Assembly (NCBI RefSeq): GCF_005144475.1
Contig: NZ_SWJZ01000022.1
Span: forward strand, 1-64,000
Direction of reading: 5' to 3'
DNA length: 64,000 nt
Source: Rhodobacter capsulatus
Lineage (GTDB): Bacteria; Pseudomonadota; Alphaproteobacteria; Rhodobacterales; Rhodobacteraceae
Within the stretch, counting starts at the first letter, position 1. Each line of letters starts with the position of its first letter. Made by a program: the position numbers and the translations under genes. Below, one piece after another: positions 8,960-17,515 of this stretch. The notes beneath the pieces were generated by a model. It did not search any database and was not told the origin of the DNA. It saw nothing but the letters and a program-made list of their open reading frames with translations.

Positions 8960-9539
8960 TGTCGTCCTCGTGGCGGGTCACGCCGAGGCTCCGGACGCAA
9001 GACCAAGGCCGGTCCGGCAGGCCGGATCGGGGCAGGTTCTGGCGTCGGTTCGAAAAACGCAGCCCGTTCCGGCTGGCGCCTTGTTTGCGATGCCCTCCCG
9101 GTTGGTCCGAAATGTGACGTCGCTCGGATGACCCTGTTGGTGTCGTTTATAAGGGGATACTGGCACCCGCTGGCGACTCGGGCAACACAGGATCGGCCCA
9201 CCGAGGGTCTCTGTATGACCGCTTGACCGAACAATTGGCGACAGTTGTTGGGCGATTCTTCGCAAGACATTCCCTAAATCGCATGGCAACCTGAGGCTGC
9301 GGGGCCAAAAGGGCCGCCTGGGATCGGGCTGATCCGGGGCTCCGGTGGGGAACACGGATCGGCAACGATGCGACACCCCGCCACCGCGACAGTCAAAAAC
9401 ACAAGAAAATATCCCTTGGGAGGGACGTACGGCGCATGACCGGAGACCGCGTGAAAAGCCATGGACCTGCGCAAGCGCGCAGCGCAACGACACTGACCCG
9501 CCCCCGGGCGGCGCAAGGCCGATCGGCGGGGGGGAAGCC
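8960..9539. promoter_or_regulatory. Divergent intergenic region between the pot run and puuA
   Basis: These 580 bp separate the minus-strand import run from the plus-strand puuA-puuB genes and must hold promoters for both. I see no reliable coding frame. CAATTGGCGACAGTTG at about 9226-9241 is a weak inverted repeat that could be an operator. I cannot place -35/-10 elements with confidence. Confidence 0.5.
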
Positions 9540-10916
9540 GTGAGCGATCCCTTGCACCCGTATTGGCAGGACGCTCTGCCCGAGGCGTTCCGCCTGCATC
9601 GCGGCACGCGCAAGATCGAGGAAGTGGAATGCATCATTCCGGACCTCGTGGGCATGTCGCGCGGCAAGGCGATGCCGTTTTACAAATTCACCCCGGATCA
9701 GTCGTTCTATCTGCCCAATTCGCTGTTTTACGAAACCGTCACCGGCGAATATGTCGATGTCGAGGGGCTGGCGGACCAATGGACCGAAATGGACATGGTG
9801 TTGCGCCCCGACATGAGCACGGCCTCGGCTGCGCCCTGGGCGAATGACCTGACGCTGCAGGTGATCTGCGATCTGGAAACGCGCGAGGGGGCGCCGATCC
9901 CGATTGCCCCGCGCAACGTGCTCAAACGGGTGCTGAAACTCTACGCCGACAAGGGCTGGGCACCGATCGTCGCGCCGGAAATCGAGTTTTACCTGACCCG
10001 TCCCAATCTTGACCCGAACGAGCCGATCGAGCCGCCGGTGGGGCGCACCGGGCGGCCCGGCGCGGGGCGGCAAGCGTTTTCGATGGTGGCGGTCGATGAA
10101 TATGGCGCGGTGATCGACACGATCTACGATTACACCGAAGCGCAGGGGTTACAGATCGACACGCTGATTCAGGAAGGCGGGGCGGGCCAGCTGGAGATCA
10201 ACCTGCAACATGGTGACCCGCTGAACCTTGCCGATCAGGTGTTCTACTTCAAACGGGCGATCCGCGAGGCGGCGCTGAAACACGGGGTTTTCGCCACCTT
10301 CATGGCCAAGCCGATGCGCGATCAGCCCGGCTCTGCGATGCATGTGCATCAAAGCGTCGTGGACATCGCCACGGGTCGCAACATCTTTGCAGGCGAGGAC
10401 GGCAAGCCCTCGGAAGCCTTCTTCCATTTCATCGGCGGCTCACAGCAGCATATCATCGAGTTGATGCCCTTGATGGCGCCCTATGTGAACAGCCACCGGC
10501 GCCTGACCGGGGGGATGAGCGCGCCGACCAATCTCGAATGGGGCTATGACAACCGCACCACCGGGTTGCGCATCCCCAATTCGAAACCCGAGGCCCTCCG
10601 GGTCGAAAATCGCGTCATCGGCATCGATGCCAACCCTTATCTCGCGCTCGCAGCGACCCTGGTCGCGGGCTATCGCGGCATGGTGGAACGGATCGAGCCC
10701 AGCCCCGCCGCGCGCGGCGAAATCTTCCGCAACGGCGCGCTGCTGCCCGAAGGGCCGTTCGACATGCTTGCCGCCTTCAACGAGGCGCAGGAAATGCACG
10801 ACCTGCTGGGCAGCGAGTTCTGCAAGCTGTTTTCGGCGATCAAGCTGGCCGAGTTGAACGAGTTTCAACGCGAGATTTCTCCGTGGGAACGCAAGCATCT
10901 CTTGCTGAACGTGTGA
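9540..10916 (+). CDS. puuA: Glutamine-synthetase-family gamma-glutamylputrescine synthetase
   Basis: I chose the GTG at 9540 (Val-Ser-Asp-Pro-Leu) because GGGGGGAAG precedes it and upstream codons look non-coding. This gives 458 residues, close to PuuA/GlnT proteins. Glutamine-synthetase motifs are visible: an N-terminal beta-grasp, PEIEFYL in the active site, a GGAGQLEINL strand, MHVHQS, and the NRTTGLRIPNSKPEALRVENR region of the substrate pocket. The E. coli Puu enzyme ligates glutamate to putrescine with ATP. Sixteen bp downstream is a PuuB-like oxidase gene, and the importer lies opposite, so import and catabolism sit together. Confidence 0.88.
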   Translation: MSDPLHPYWQDALPEAFRLHRGTRKIEEVECIIPDLVGMSRGKAMPFYKFTPDQSFYLPNSLFYETVTGEYVDVEGLADQWTEMDMVLRPDMSTASAAPWANDLTLQVICDLETREGAPIPIAPRNVLKRVLKLYADKGWAPIVAPEIEFYLTRPNLDPNEPIEPPVGRTGRPGAGRQAFSMVAVDEYGAVIDTIYDYTEAQGLQIDTLIQEGGAGQLEINLQHGDPLNLADQVFYFKRAIREAALKHGVFATFMAKPMRDQPGSAMHVHQSVVDIATGRNIFAGEDGKPSEAFFHFIGGSQQHIIELMPLMAPYVNSHRRLTGGMSAPTNLEWGYDNRTTGLRIPNSKPEALRVENRVIGIDANPYLALAATLVAGYRGMVERIEPSPAARGEIFRNGALLPEGPFDMLAAFNEAQEMHDLLGSEFCKLFSAIKLAELNEFQREISPWERKHLLLNV

Positions 10917-10932
10917 CGGAACCGGGGACGGC

Positions 10933-12234
10933 ATGGACATTCTGACGATCAATGACAGGCCCGGCGTTCATCCGGGCAGCTGGTATGCTGCGACGGCGAC
11001 GCCTCCCGCGGCGTTTGCCCGGGCGCATGGTGCGATGAGCGCGGATGTCTGCATCGTGGGCGGCGGCTATGCCGGCCTGTCCGCGGCGCTGCATCTGGCG
11101 CGGCAGGGCTTTTCGGTGGTGCTGCTCGAGGCGTCGCGACTGGGTTCGGGCGCTTCGGGGCGCAATGGCGGTCAGGTCGGCATGGGGCAGCGGCTTGATC
11201 AGGAGACGCTCGAGCAGATGCTTGGTGTCCCCAGGGCGCAGCTGCTCTGGAATTGGGCGGCCGAGGCGGTGGCGCTGGTGCGCGCGTTGATCGCCGCGGG
11301 CGATATTGACTGTGGCTGGACGGATGGCGTCATCCACGCGATGCATCGCGCCCGGTTCGAGGCCGAGACGCGCCAGCATGTCGAACACATGCATCGCCAC
11401 TACGGCTACGAGCAGATCCGGTTTCTGGACCGCGACGAGATCCGGGCCGAAATCGGCAGTCGGGACTATCATTGCGGATCGCTCGACATGGGCAGCGGGC
11501 ATCTGCACCCGCTGCGCTATGTCTTTGGTCTGGCGCGCCTGGCGCAGGAGGCGGGGGCGCAGTTGCACGAATGTTCCCGCGCGATCCGGATCGAGACCGG
11601 GGCACGGCCACGGGTCCACACCGATCACGCCACGATCGAGGCGGATCATCTGATCCTGGCGCTGAACGGCTATCACAACAACATCCTGCCCGGATTGGGA
11701 GCGCATGTGATGCCGATCAACAACTTTATCGCGGTGACGGAGCCACTTTCCCCCGAACGCGCCAATCAGCTGATTCCGAACCGTTATGCCGTTGCCGACA
11801 GCCGCTTCGTGATCAACTACTTCCGTCTTTCACAGGATAACCGGATGATCTTTGGCGGGGGTGAAAGCTATGGCTACCGCTTTCCGGCCGATCTGCGCGC
11901 CAAGGTGCTGCGCCCGATGCTGCAGGTGTTTCCGCAGCTGCGCGGCACGCGGATCGACCATGCCTGGGGCGGCACGCTGGGCATCACGATGTCACGCCTG
12001 CCGTTCTTCGAGCGGTTCGGGCCTGCGACCCTGTCGGTGGGCGGCTTTTCCGGTCAGGGCGTGGCGCTTGCGACGCTCGCGGGCAAGATGGCGGCCGAAG
12101 CGGTGGCGGGGCAGGCCGGACGCTTCGACGTGCTCTCGGCCCTTCCAACGCCTGCCTTTCCGGGCGGACCCCGCCTGCGAACGCCGCTCCTTGTGGCGGC
12201 GATGACGTGGTATTCCCTGCGCGACAAACTGTGA
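10933..12234 (+). CDS. puuB: Gamma-glutamylputrescine oxidase-like FAD enzyme
   Basis: The 433-residue protein has a Rossmann motif (VCIVGGGYAGLSAAL at about 37-51), the FAD contact SGRNGGQVGMG, and a C-terminal 'GGFSGQGVALATLAGK' typical of PuuB/OrdL-type DAO oxidases. The length agrees with E. coli PuuB (426). It should oxidise gamma-glutamylputrescine to the aldehyde with release of ammonia and peroxide. It follows puuA by 16 bp. The next gene should be the aldehyde dehydrogenase PuuC, but only a stub remains, so the product aldehyde would need an enzyme from elsewhere in the genome. Confidence 0.88.
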   Translation: MDILTINDRPGVHPGSWYAATATPPAAFARAHGAMSADVCIVGGGYAGLSAALHLARQGFSVVLLEASRLGSGASGRNGGQVGMGQRLDQETLEQMLGVPRAQLLWNWAAEAVALVRALIAAGDIDCGWTDGVIHAMHRARFEAETRQHVEHMHRHYGYEQIRFLDRDEIRAEIGSRDYHCGSLDMGSGHLHPLRYVFGLARLAQEAGAQLHECSRAIRIETGARPRVHTDHATIEADHLILALNGYHNNILPGLGAHVMPINNFIAVTEPLSPERANQLIPNRYAVADSRFVINYFRLSQDNRMIFGGGESYGYRFPADLRAKVLRPMLQVFPQLRGTRIDHAWGGTLGITMSRLPFFERFGPATLSVGGFSGQGVALATLAGKMAAEAVAGQAGRFDVLSALPTPAFPGGPRLRTPLLVAAMTWYSLRDKL

Positions 12235-12242
12235 GGACGTTC

Positions 12243-12434
12243 ATGATCCCCCTCAAGACTTGTCAGTTCTTCATCAATGGCGAATGGGTCGAGCCACGGG
12301 GCTCGGACCGGCCGGCCGTCGAAAACCCCGCGACCGAAGCCCAGATCGCGACGATCGCCATGGGCACCGCAGCCGATGTCGATGCGGCCGTGGCGTGCAA
12401 GCACGGGGCGGCATCGGTCATCCGAATGGCGTGA
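12243..12434 (+). pseudogene. N-terminal stub of an aldehyde dehydrogenase (puuC-like)
   Basis: The ATG at 12243 has GAGGACG upstream and opens with QFFINGEWVEP, then NPATEAQIATIAMGTAADVDAAV. This is the unmistakable N-terminus of an NAD(P)-dependent aldehyde dehydrogenase. After about 52 residues the similarity stops and the frame ends at codon 64, whereas the family has about 480 residues. No catalytic Cys or Glu segment is found downstream in any frame. It therefore looks like a gene cut by deletion, with the break near 12,395-12,430, directly after puuB. The ribosome binding site is intact, so a short peptide could still be made. Confidence 0.82.
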
Positions 12435-12476
12435 TCCCGGCCGGGGGGCGGATTTGCGGCCAGTCCGCGTCCCGGT

Positions 12477-13247
12477 TCAGTGCCGGATCAGCGCATTCTC
12501 GATTTCGGGCGGCAGGGCGATTTCGGCGGCAAGGTAATACCCGCAGTCGCCGATGGCCTTGCGCAGGTCGGGCTTTTCGCCCAGCCACAGCCAGACCACC
12601 GGAAAGCTGAGGATCCCTGCATTCCCCTCGGGGTCGGAGCCGACGGCGGTGCCGTGCAATACCCGCGGGTTGGCAAAGTCGCCGACGCTGAGCACGGTGA
12701 ACCAGGTCGAGCGGCGGTGCCGCACCTCCTGCATCAGGCTGAACAACCGCCCCGCGCGCAAAAATCCGGTGCCCTCGTATTTCAGCACTTCGGGCAGGGT
12801 CAGGGCAGGGCGCTTGTAGCGTTCCATCAGCTTGATCACGATGCCGCCGCTGGCTTCGGACAGGCGCATGACGGCGCGGTAGAAAATCGGCGAAGCAGGT
12901 TCCGGGCAGAAGATCAGATGGTAATAGCCCATCGCGATCCGCCCGGGCGGCTCGCCGGTGAACAGGCGGGTCTGGATATCGCGAAACGGATCGGCCACCT
13001 GCGTCAGTTGCGGTGGCCGCAGCCGGATCACGTCGCGGAAGCTTTTGCGATCCAGCAAGATCTCGTGTTCTTCCACCCCGAAGTAATCGCACAGGCGGCG
13101 CAGGTTGCGCAGGCTGGGCAGGGTCTCTCCGGCCAGATAGCGGTGAAATTGCGTGCGGTTGACCCCGCAGGAGCGGCAGATGTCGCTGACGGATTTGGCA
13201 TAGCCCGCCAGGACGCGCAGGTTTTCGGCGAAATCATCGGTGGACAT
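12477..13247 (-). CDS. XRE-family transcriptional regulator
   Basis: The 256-residue protein has an N-terminal helix-turn-helix (about residues 18-62: SVSDICRSCGVNRTQFHRYL, then SLRNLRRLCDYFGVEEHEIL) of the Cro/CI class. A roughly 190-residue C-terminal domain of unknown type follows, with aromatic strands such as MGYYHLIFCPEP and HRRSTWFTVLS that could form a ligand-sensing domain. It lies at the end of the puu genes in opposite orientation, so it might regulate polyamine uptake or use, but no operator could be assigned. The start is supported by GAGAGG about 8 bp upstream. Confidence 0.8.
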   Translation of the reverse strand: MSTDDFAENLRVLAGYAKSVSDICRSCGVNRTQFHRYLAGETLPSLRNLRRLCDYFGVEEHEILLDRKSFRDVIRLRPPQLTQVADPFRDIQTRLFTGEPPGRIAMGYYHLIFCPEPASPIFYRAVMRLSEASGGIVIKLMERYKRPALTLPEVLKYEGTGFLRAGRLFSLMQEVRHRRSTWFTVLSVGDFANPRVLHGTAVGSDPEGNAGILSFPVVWLWLGEKPDLRKAIGDCGYYLAAEIALPPEIENALIRH

Positions 13248-13368
13248 GGGGCCTCTCCCGATCAGGTTGCAACAGGCGCCATGGCCTTTGCCCGGACGGC
13301 TTGACCGATCTTACTTCCTCTCCTGACCGGGCTCGTCAAGGCTGTTCGCATCCGATCCGCGCGCCCCG

Positions 13369-13786
13369 GTGTGACGATCATGCTGTCGCTGCCTCTGGCG
13401 ATCGGCGGAGCGATCTTTGCGCTCTCTCTTTACGGCGCCGGGATCGGGCTTTCGGTCGTCATCGGCTTGTTGATGCTGATGGGGATCGCGGCCAAAACGC
13501 GATCATGCTGGTGGAATTCGCGCAGGAAACCATCCGCCGGGGGGCGACCCGCGCCGATGCAATTCTTGCCCTTGCCCATGCCACCGGCGGCGCGTTTCGC
13601 GCGCCGATGGCCGTGGCCGTGATCGGCGGGTTGATCCTGTCCGCTGGGCTGTCGCTGCGGTTCGTGCCCGCGTTGTTTTCGGTCATCGAAGGCGGCAAGG
13701 ACCAGCTTCGTCAGCAGCGGCAGTGGCGCCCCGGGGGGTTTTTGCGCCTTGTCCGGGGCAAGACATCCGCCGCGCGGGTCGTCTGA
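13369..13786 (+). pseudogene. Decayed C-terminal fragment of an RND efflux pump (AcrB/MexB type)
   Basis: The segment reads TIMLSLPLAIGGAIFAL, then IGLLMLMGIAAK in one frame and continues as NAIMLVEFAQETIRRG in another. This is the conserved transmembrane region of HAE1-type RND pumps. One base is missing near 13,493, where GCC-AAA-AAC is expected but GCCAAAACG is present. A further internal deletion joins ILALAHATGG directly to FRAPMAVAVIGGL, losing the usual stretch between them. The 5' part, over 850 codons, is absent. The fragment still ends with the family's 'VPALFSVIEG'. It is non-functional. Confidence 0.85.
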
Positions 13787-13846
13787 GCTTTCACAGCTTC
13801 GATGCGGCCGCAGGACGGGCCGCATCGCGCCCGTCGTGGCCGCCGT

Positions 13847-14303
13847 TTACGCCTTGTCAGGTGCCGATATGGCCCCGGACAAGGCCGCCGCGACATGCAG
13901 CGCGATCTGCGCCTGCACCGCATCGGTCAGGCTTTGCCGGGGCGCGGCGACAGCCCCGATCTGACCCAGCAGATCGCTTCCCGCCGCGACCAGAACCAGC
14001 GCCGTCGCCAGTGCCTGCGTATCCGTGCCGGGGGGCAATTGCCCCTGCCTCCGCGCCGCCTCACAGGCGGCTGCGATCCGTTCGGACCAGGCGGTCAGCG
14101 CCTCGCGCATCGGCACGCGAAGATCGTCGCTCAGCCGGGCCACCTCGATCGCATCGCGGCACAGGCTCTGCCCGATCGGATGCTCCGCCCCGATCTCGGC
14201 GCCCCCGTGAAAGGCCATGACCCGGCGCATCGGATCGAGCGGCGCCAGCAAGGCATCGCTTTGCGCAAGGCTGCGGCGGGTCCGTTCTCGAAACGCCTCG
14301 GCC
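13847..14303 (-). pseudogene. TetR-family regulator fragment lacking the DNA-binding domain
   Basis: On the minus strand, from about codon AEAFRERTRRSL to the stop at 13847, the frame encodes an all-helical domain of about 150 residues (RVMAFHGGAEIGAEHPIG, CRDAIEVARLSDDLRVPMREAL, QALATALVLVAAGSDLLGQIG). This resembles the ligand-binding half of TetR regulators. The expected N-terminal helix-turn-helix is missing, because the frame upstream of about 14,303 turns into unrelated arginine/proline-rich sequence. The domain lies beside the RND remnant, which TetR proteins often control, so both probably decayed together. Assignment to TetR is by helix pattern only. Confidence 0.55.
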
Positions 14304-14477
14304 TGCGGAACTGCCGCTGTTGCTTGCCTATCTCTTTGGCCTGACCGCCTCGGCCCATGTCGCGGCCGTGGTGGCGGGCCCGTCCCCCGGCGCCCGTGCC
14401 TTTGGGGGATGGTTTCGCGCCATCCCCCATTGCGGAAAACGGCGGCCATGCTTTGGCGCTGGCCCCGGTTCTGCGCA

Positions 14478-15431
14478 TCACCCCCGGCCCGAGAGCACCT
14501 GCCCGATCAGATGCATCACCGCCTCCGGCGCAACGCCGATGGCCGCCCTTTGCACTGGCACCCCGTCCCAGGGGCTGGGCGGAAAGGGGCGGCCTGCGGG
14601 TTTCAGGATCGTCTGCCCCTCGGCGATACCGCCACAGACGACCCGCATCTGCCCCTCCACCGTGCGGAACAGATCGGGCCGCAGCAGATGAACACAGGCG
14701 CAGGTATCATGGACCAGCATGGCATCGGGGATGATGCGGTCATAAAAATCGATGTATTTCTGCGAGATGTCGTGCAAAAGCGCAAGCGACCCGCCGCCCT
14801 GTGCCAATTGCGCAAGCTCGGCCCGCGACATCTGCGTTTGCGTCGTGACATCGAGCCCGATCACCGTCACCGGCCACGCGGCCCCCAGCACCAGATCGGC
14901 CGCTTCGGGATCGCCGTGGATATTCGCCTCCGCCGCCGGGGTGACATTGCCCTGCACACAGAAGGCGCCGCCCATGATCGTGACATCCTTGACCAGCTCC
15001 GGCAACTGCGGATCGCGCTGCAAGGCCAGCGCCAGATTGGTCATCCGCCCCACCGCAACGATGGACACGTCGCCGGGATGGGCCCGCACCGTGTCGATGA
15101 TGAATTGCGCCCCATCCCGGGGGTCGAGCGCAGGCAGGGTCAGCGGCTCGGGCAAGGCGATGTCGCCCAGCCCGTTGCGGCCGTGAATGGCCTCGGGCCA
15201 TTGTCCCGGCGCGCGGGCGGGGTCGAACGTCACGCCCGCGCCTTGCGCAACGGGCGCGTCAATGCCGAAGGCGGCGCATAAAAACAAGGCGTTGCGGGTC
15301 GTTGTCTCGATCGCGGCATTGCCAAAGACCGTGGTGATGCCCAAAAGCTCGACCTCGGGATGCAGGTGCAAGAACAGCAGCGCCATCGCGTCGTCAACGC
15401 CGGGATCGGTGTCGAAAATCACCTTAGGCAT
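14478..15431 (-). CDS. Inosine/uridine-preferring nucleoside hydrolase
   Basis: From the ATG complementary to 15429-15431 the protein has 317 residues. The N-terminus reads KVIFDTDPGVDDAMAL, the calcium-binding DxDPGxDD signature of nucleoside hydrolases. Further landmarks are 'LLGITTVFGNA', the VAVGRMTNLALAL strand and an ITIMGG-like VTIMGGAF. It should cleave the N-glycosidic bond of nucleosides to base and ribose. Although the frame is open upstream, the chosen start has CAGGAG at proper spacing and begins exactly at the family signature. Its start overlaps the stop of a small Cys-rich ORF (ATGCCTAA), which suggests coupling. Confidence 0.9.
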   Translation of the reverse strand: MPKVIFDTDPGVDDAMALLFLHLHPEVELLGITTVFGNAAIETTTRNALFLCAAFGIDAPVAQGAGVTFDPARAPGQWPEAIHGRNGLGDIALPEPLTLPALDPRDGAQFIIDTVRAHPGDVSIVAVGRMTNLALALQRDPQLPELVKDVTIMGGAFCVQGNVTPAAEANIHGDPEAADLVLGAAWPVTVIGLDVTTQTQMSRAELAQLAQGGGSLALLHDISQKYIDFYDRIIPDAMLVHDTCACVHLLRPDLFRTVEGQMRVVCGGIAEGQTILKPAGRPFPPSPWDGVPVQRAAIGVAPEAVMHLIGQVLSGRG

Positions 15432-15576
15432 GGGACGGCTCCTGCGGGCTGCGGGCAAGGATGGCCACGCTGCCGCACGCCGCACCGGTTGCGCAGGGGC
15501 AGGCCCGGCGGCACAGGGGCTCGGGCCATTGGCGCCGGGTTTTCGGCCAAACGCCGACAGGGATGCAACGGGCCAT
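15424..15576 (-). CDS. Small Cys-rich ORF (50 aa) overlapping the nucleoside hydrolase start
   Basis: An ATG complementary to 15574-15576 is preceded by AGGAGG at ideal spacing, one of the strongest ribosome binding sites in the window. It encodes 50 residues with five cysteines, including C22-RRA-C26-P-C28 (CxxxCxC), and a hydrophobic end (GSVAILA). The stop lies 8 bp inside the next gene. The arrangement resembles short upstream ORFs that control translation of a coupled gene, such as the copper-responsive CxxxCxC leader proteins known in Rhodobacter, but I claim no homology. It could also be a small metal-binding protein or chance. A LysR gene diverges 85 bp away. Confidence 0.5.
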   Translation of the reverse strand: MARCIPVGVWPKTRRQWPEPLCRRACPCATGAACGSVAILARSPQEPSHA

Positions 15577-15661
15577 CGGTCCTCCTGATTTGGAACGGGC
15601 AAGACATCGGTGTTATGGTTCTGGCTGTAAAGCACCGAATGCGAAGGATCGCGTTGCGAAA

Positions 15662-16567
15662 ATGAAACAGATGGATTGGACGGACCTGTGGATTCTGGCC
15701 GCCGTCTCGCGGGCCAAAACGCTGCGGCAGGCTGCCGAAAGGCTGCGCCTGAGCCCGGCCACGCTGTCGCGCAGACTGGATGCGCTGGAGGCGGCCTATG
15801 GCGAGAAGCTGATCGACCGCCAGCGGTCCGGCTGTGTCGCAACGGCGGCCGGGCTGCGGGTCATCGCCTCGGTGACGCAGATGGAAGAGATCGCCGCCGA
15901 GATCGAGCGCGGCCGCGATGTGCAGGGCGCACAGGGGTTGGTGCGGATCAATGCCGACGAATGGATGTCGTATTTCCTGACCATGCGGATGGCCCGGTTC
16001 CGCGCGTTGCATCCGAATGTGGCTGTCGAAATCGTGACCTCGCATCGCCCCTACAGCCTGGGGCGGCGCGAGACGGATATCGGTTTGCGCGCCTTTCGAC
16101 CGGAAAACGGCGATCTGGTGTCGCGCCGGCTGGGCCGGATGACATTCGGCCTGTATTGCAGTCGCAGCTATCACGACCGCCATGGCCCCGCGATTGCCGC
16201 GCAGGATTGGTCCGCGCTGTCTTTCGTGGGCTTTGACGAGGCGCGATCCGGCCTGGCTGCCGAGCGGTGGCTGGCCGCGCTGCCGGGGGTGCCGGCAACG
16301 GGATTGCGGTGCAGCTACGCGCTTGGCATCTTCGACGGTGTCAGCTTCGACTGCGGCCTTGGGGTCTTGGCCAATTTCATCGCCGAGGGGCGTGACGACC
16401 TGATCGCGGTTCTGCCGCACATCCCCGAATTGGATCAGGATATCTGGCTGGCCATGCACCGCACGCTGCGCAGCAGTGTCAGGGTGCGGGCCGTCTGGGA
16501 TCATTTGTGCGGCCTGTTCCCGACGGCGGCAGCCCCGGCCGGATCGCAAGACGGCCCCCTGACTTAA
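15662..16567 (+). CDS. LysR-family transcriptional regulator
   Basis: The ATG at 15662 gives 301 residues starting MKQMDWTDLWILAAV, followed by a winged helix-turn-helix (TLRQAAERLRLSPATLSRRL, about residues 20-40). A substrate-binding-like domain begins near residue 90 (GLVRINADEWMSYF). Length and architecture are standard for LysR regulators. It is transcribed away from the small Cys-rich ORF and nucleoside hydrolase, the usual arrangement for a LysR protein and its target, so it may control nucleoside use. Its stop overlaps the convergent siderophore-interacting protein gene by 4 bp. Confidence 0.88.
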   Translation: MKQMDWTDLWILAAVSRAKTLRQAAERLRLSPATLSRRLDALEAAYGEKLIDRQRSGCVATAAGLRVIASVTQMEEIAAEIERGRDVQGAQGLVRINADEWMSYFLTMRMARFRALHPNVAVEIVTSHRPYSLGRRETDIGLRAFRPENGDLVSRRLGRMTFGLYCSRSYHDRHGPAIAAQDWSALSFVGFDEARSGLAAERWLAALPGVPATGLRCSYALGIFDGVSFDCGLGVLANFIAEGRDDLIAVLPHIPELDQDIWLAMHRTLRSSVRVRAVWDHLCGLFPTAAAPAGSQDGPLT

Positions 16568-17325
16568 TCCTCGAGCGATTTCACCGAGGCGTCTGCCTGA
16601 CCATGGACCCAATAGCCGGATGCCTTGATCCAGTTCGGCGCCATGCCGCGCTCGATCAGCGCCGCGCGCAGGGCCTTGGCGACCCCCGCCTCGGCGGCGA
16701 TCCAGGCGAAGGTGCCGGGCGGCAGCTCAAGCGCGGCAAGCGCCGTCAGCAGCGGTGCCGCGTCCGCGGCCTCGCTCAGTGGGCGGATGACCCAGCGCGC
16801 TTCGTGCTTCGCGGCAGTTTCGAAACCTTGCCGGTCCGCCTCCGAGGGCACGGCGACAAGGCTGGTGACAGGCGTTCCCGCCGCCATTTCCTCGATCCGG
16901 CGCCCGATGGCGGGCAGAGCGGTCTCGTCGCCGATCAAGAGCCAATGCGCGATCGGGCCGGTGATGACCGCCGAGCCACGCGGCCCGCCGATGCCGACCC
17001 TGTCGCCCGGGCGCGCCGCGCGGGCCCAGTCGGCAGCCGGTCCGCCGGGGTGATCGACGAAATCAAGCGTGAGTTCGCGGCGCAGGGCATCGAAGCGGCG
17101 GGGCGTGTAATCGCGCATCTGTGGCCGCGTGCCTTCGCTCTCGGCGCCAAGGAACAGCTTGACGTGATCATCGGGCGCAAGGCTTTCGAAGTCCGCCAGA
17201 TCGTCGCCGCCCAGCACCACGCGGATCATCGCCGGAGTGAGCTGGGTGACGCGCAGTACGGTCAGGGTGCGCCGCTTCGGCTCTTGCCGGAAACGCTGCA
17301 ATTGCGGGGCGGGTGTCTCGGTCAT
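16564..17325 (-). CDS. Siderophore-interacting protein (FAD-dependent ferric reductase, SIP family)
   Basis: From the ATG complementary to 17323-17325 the protein has 253 residues. The N-terminal FAD-binding barrel includes the RDYTPRRF motif (R-x-Y-T-x-R, about residues 82-89), and the C-terminal NAD(P)H domain includes WLLIGDETALPAIGR. This is the ViuB/YqjH layout. Such enzymes reduce Fe(III)-siderophores in the cytoplasm to release iron. Longer upstream starts are unlikely because they add Pro/Arg-rich sequence without a ribosome binding site. No siderophore transporter is adjacent in this window. Confidence 0.9.
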   Translation of the reverse strand: MTETPAPQLQRFRQEPKRRTLTVLRVTQLTPAMIRVVLGGDDLADFESLAPDDHVKLFLGAESEGTRPQMRDYTPRRFDALRRELTLDFVDHPGGPAADWARAARPGDRVGIGGPRGSAVITGPIAHWLLIGDETALPAIGRRIEEMAAGTPVTSLVAVPSEADRQGFETAAKHEARWVIRPLSEAADAAPLLTALAALELPPGTFAWIAAEAGVAKALRAALIERGMAPNWIKASGYWVHGQADASVKSLED

Positions 17326-17515
17326 CGTCGGTCTTTCTGTCCGGCCCGGCCTCGGATGCGGTGATCCAAACGCACCGCAGCACGGGCCCAAAGGGGGCCA
17401 GTGTCGGTGCGTTGAATCACGTTAACGCTTACGATGGATCGGACCCATGTTCTTTCGTGGAGAAGGCGACGGCAAGGGCTGCATCGCCCGATCACGGCAA
17501 TGTCAGCCCCGCCGT

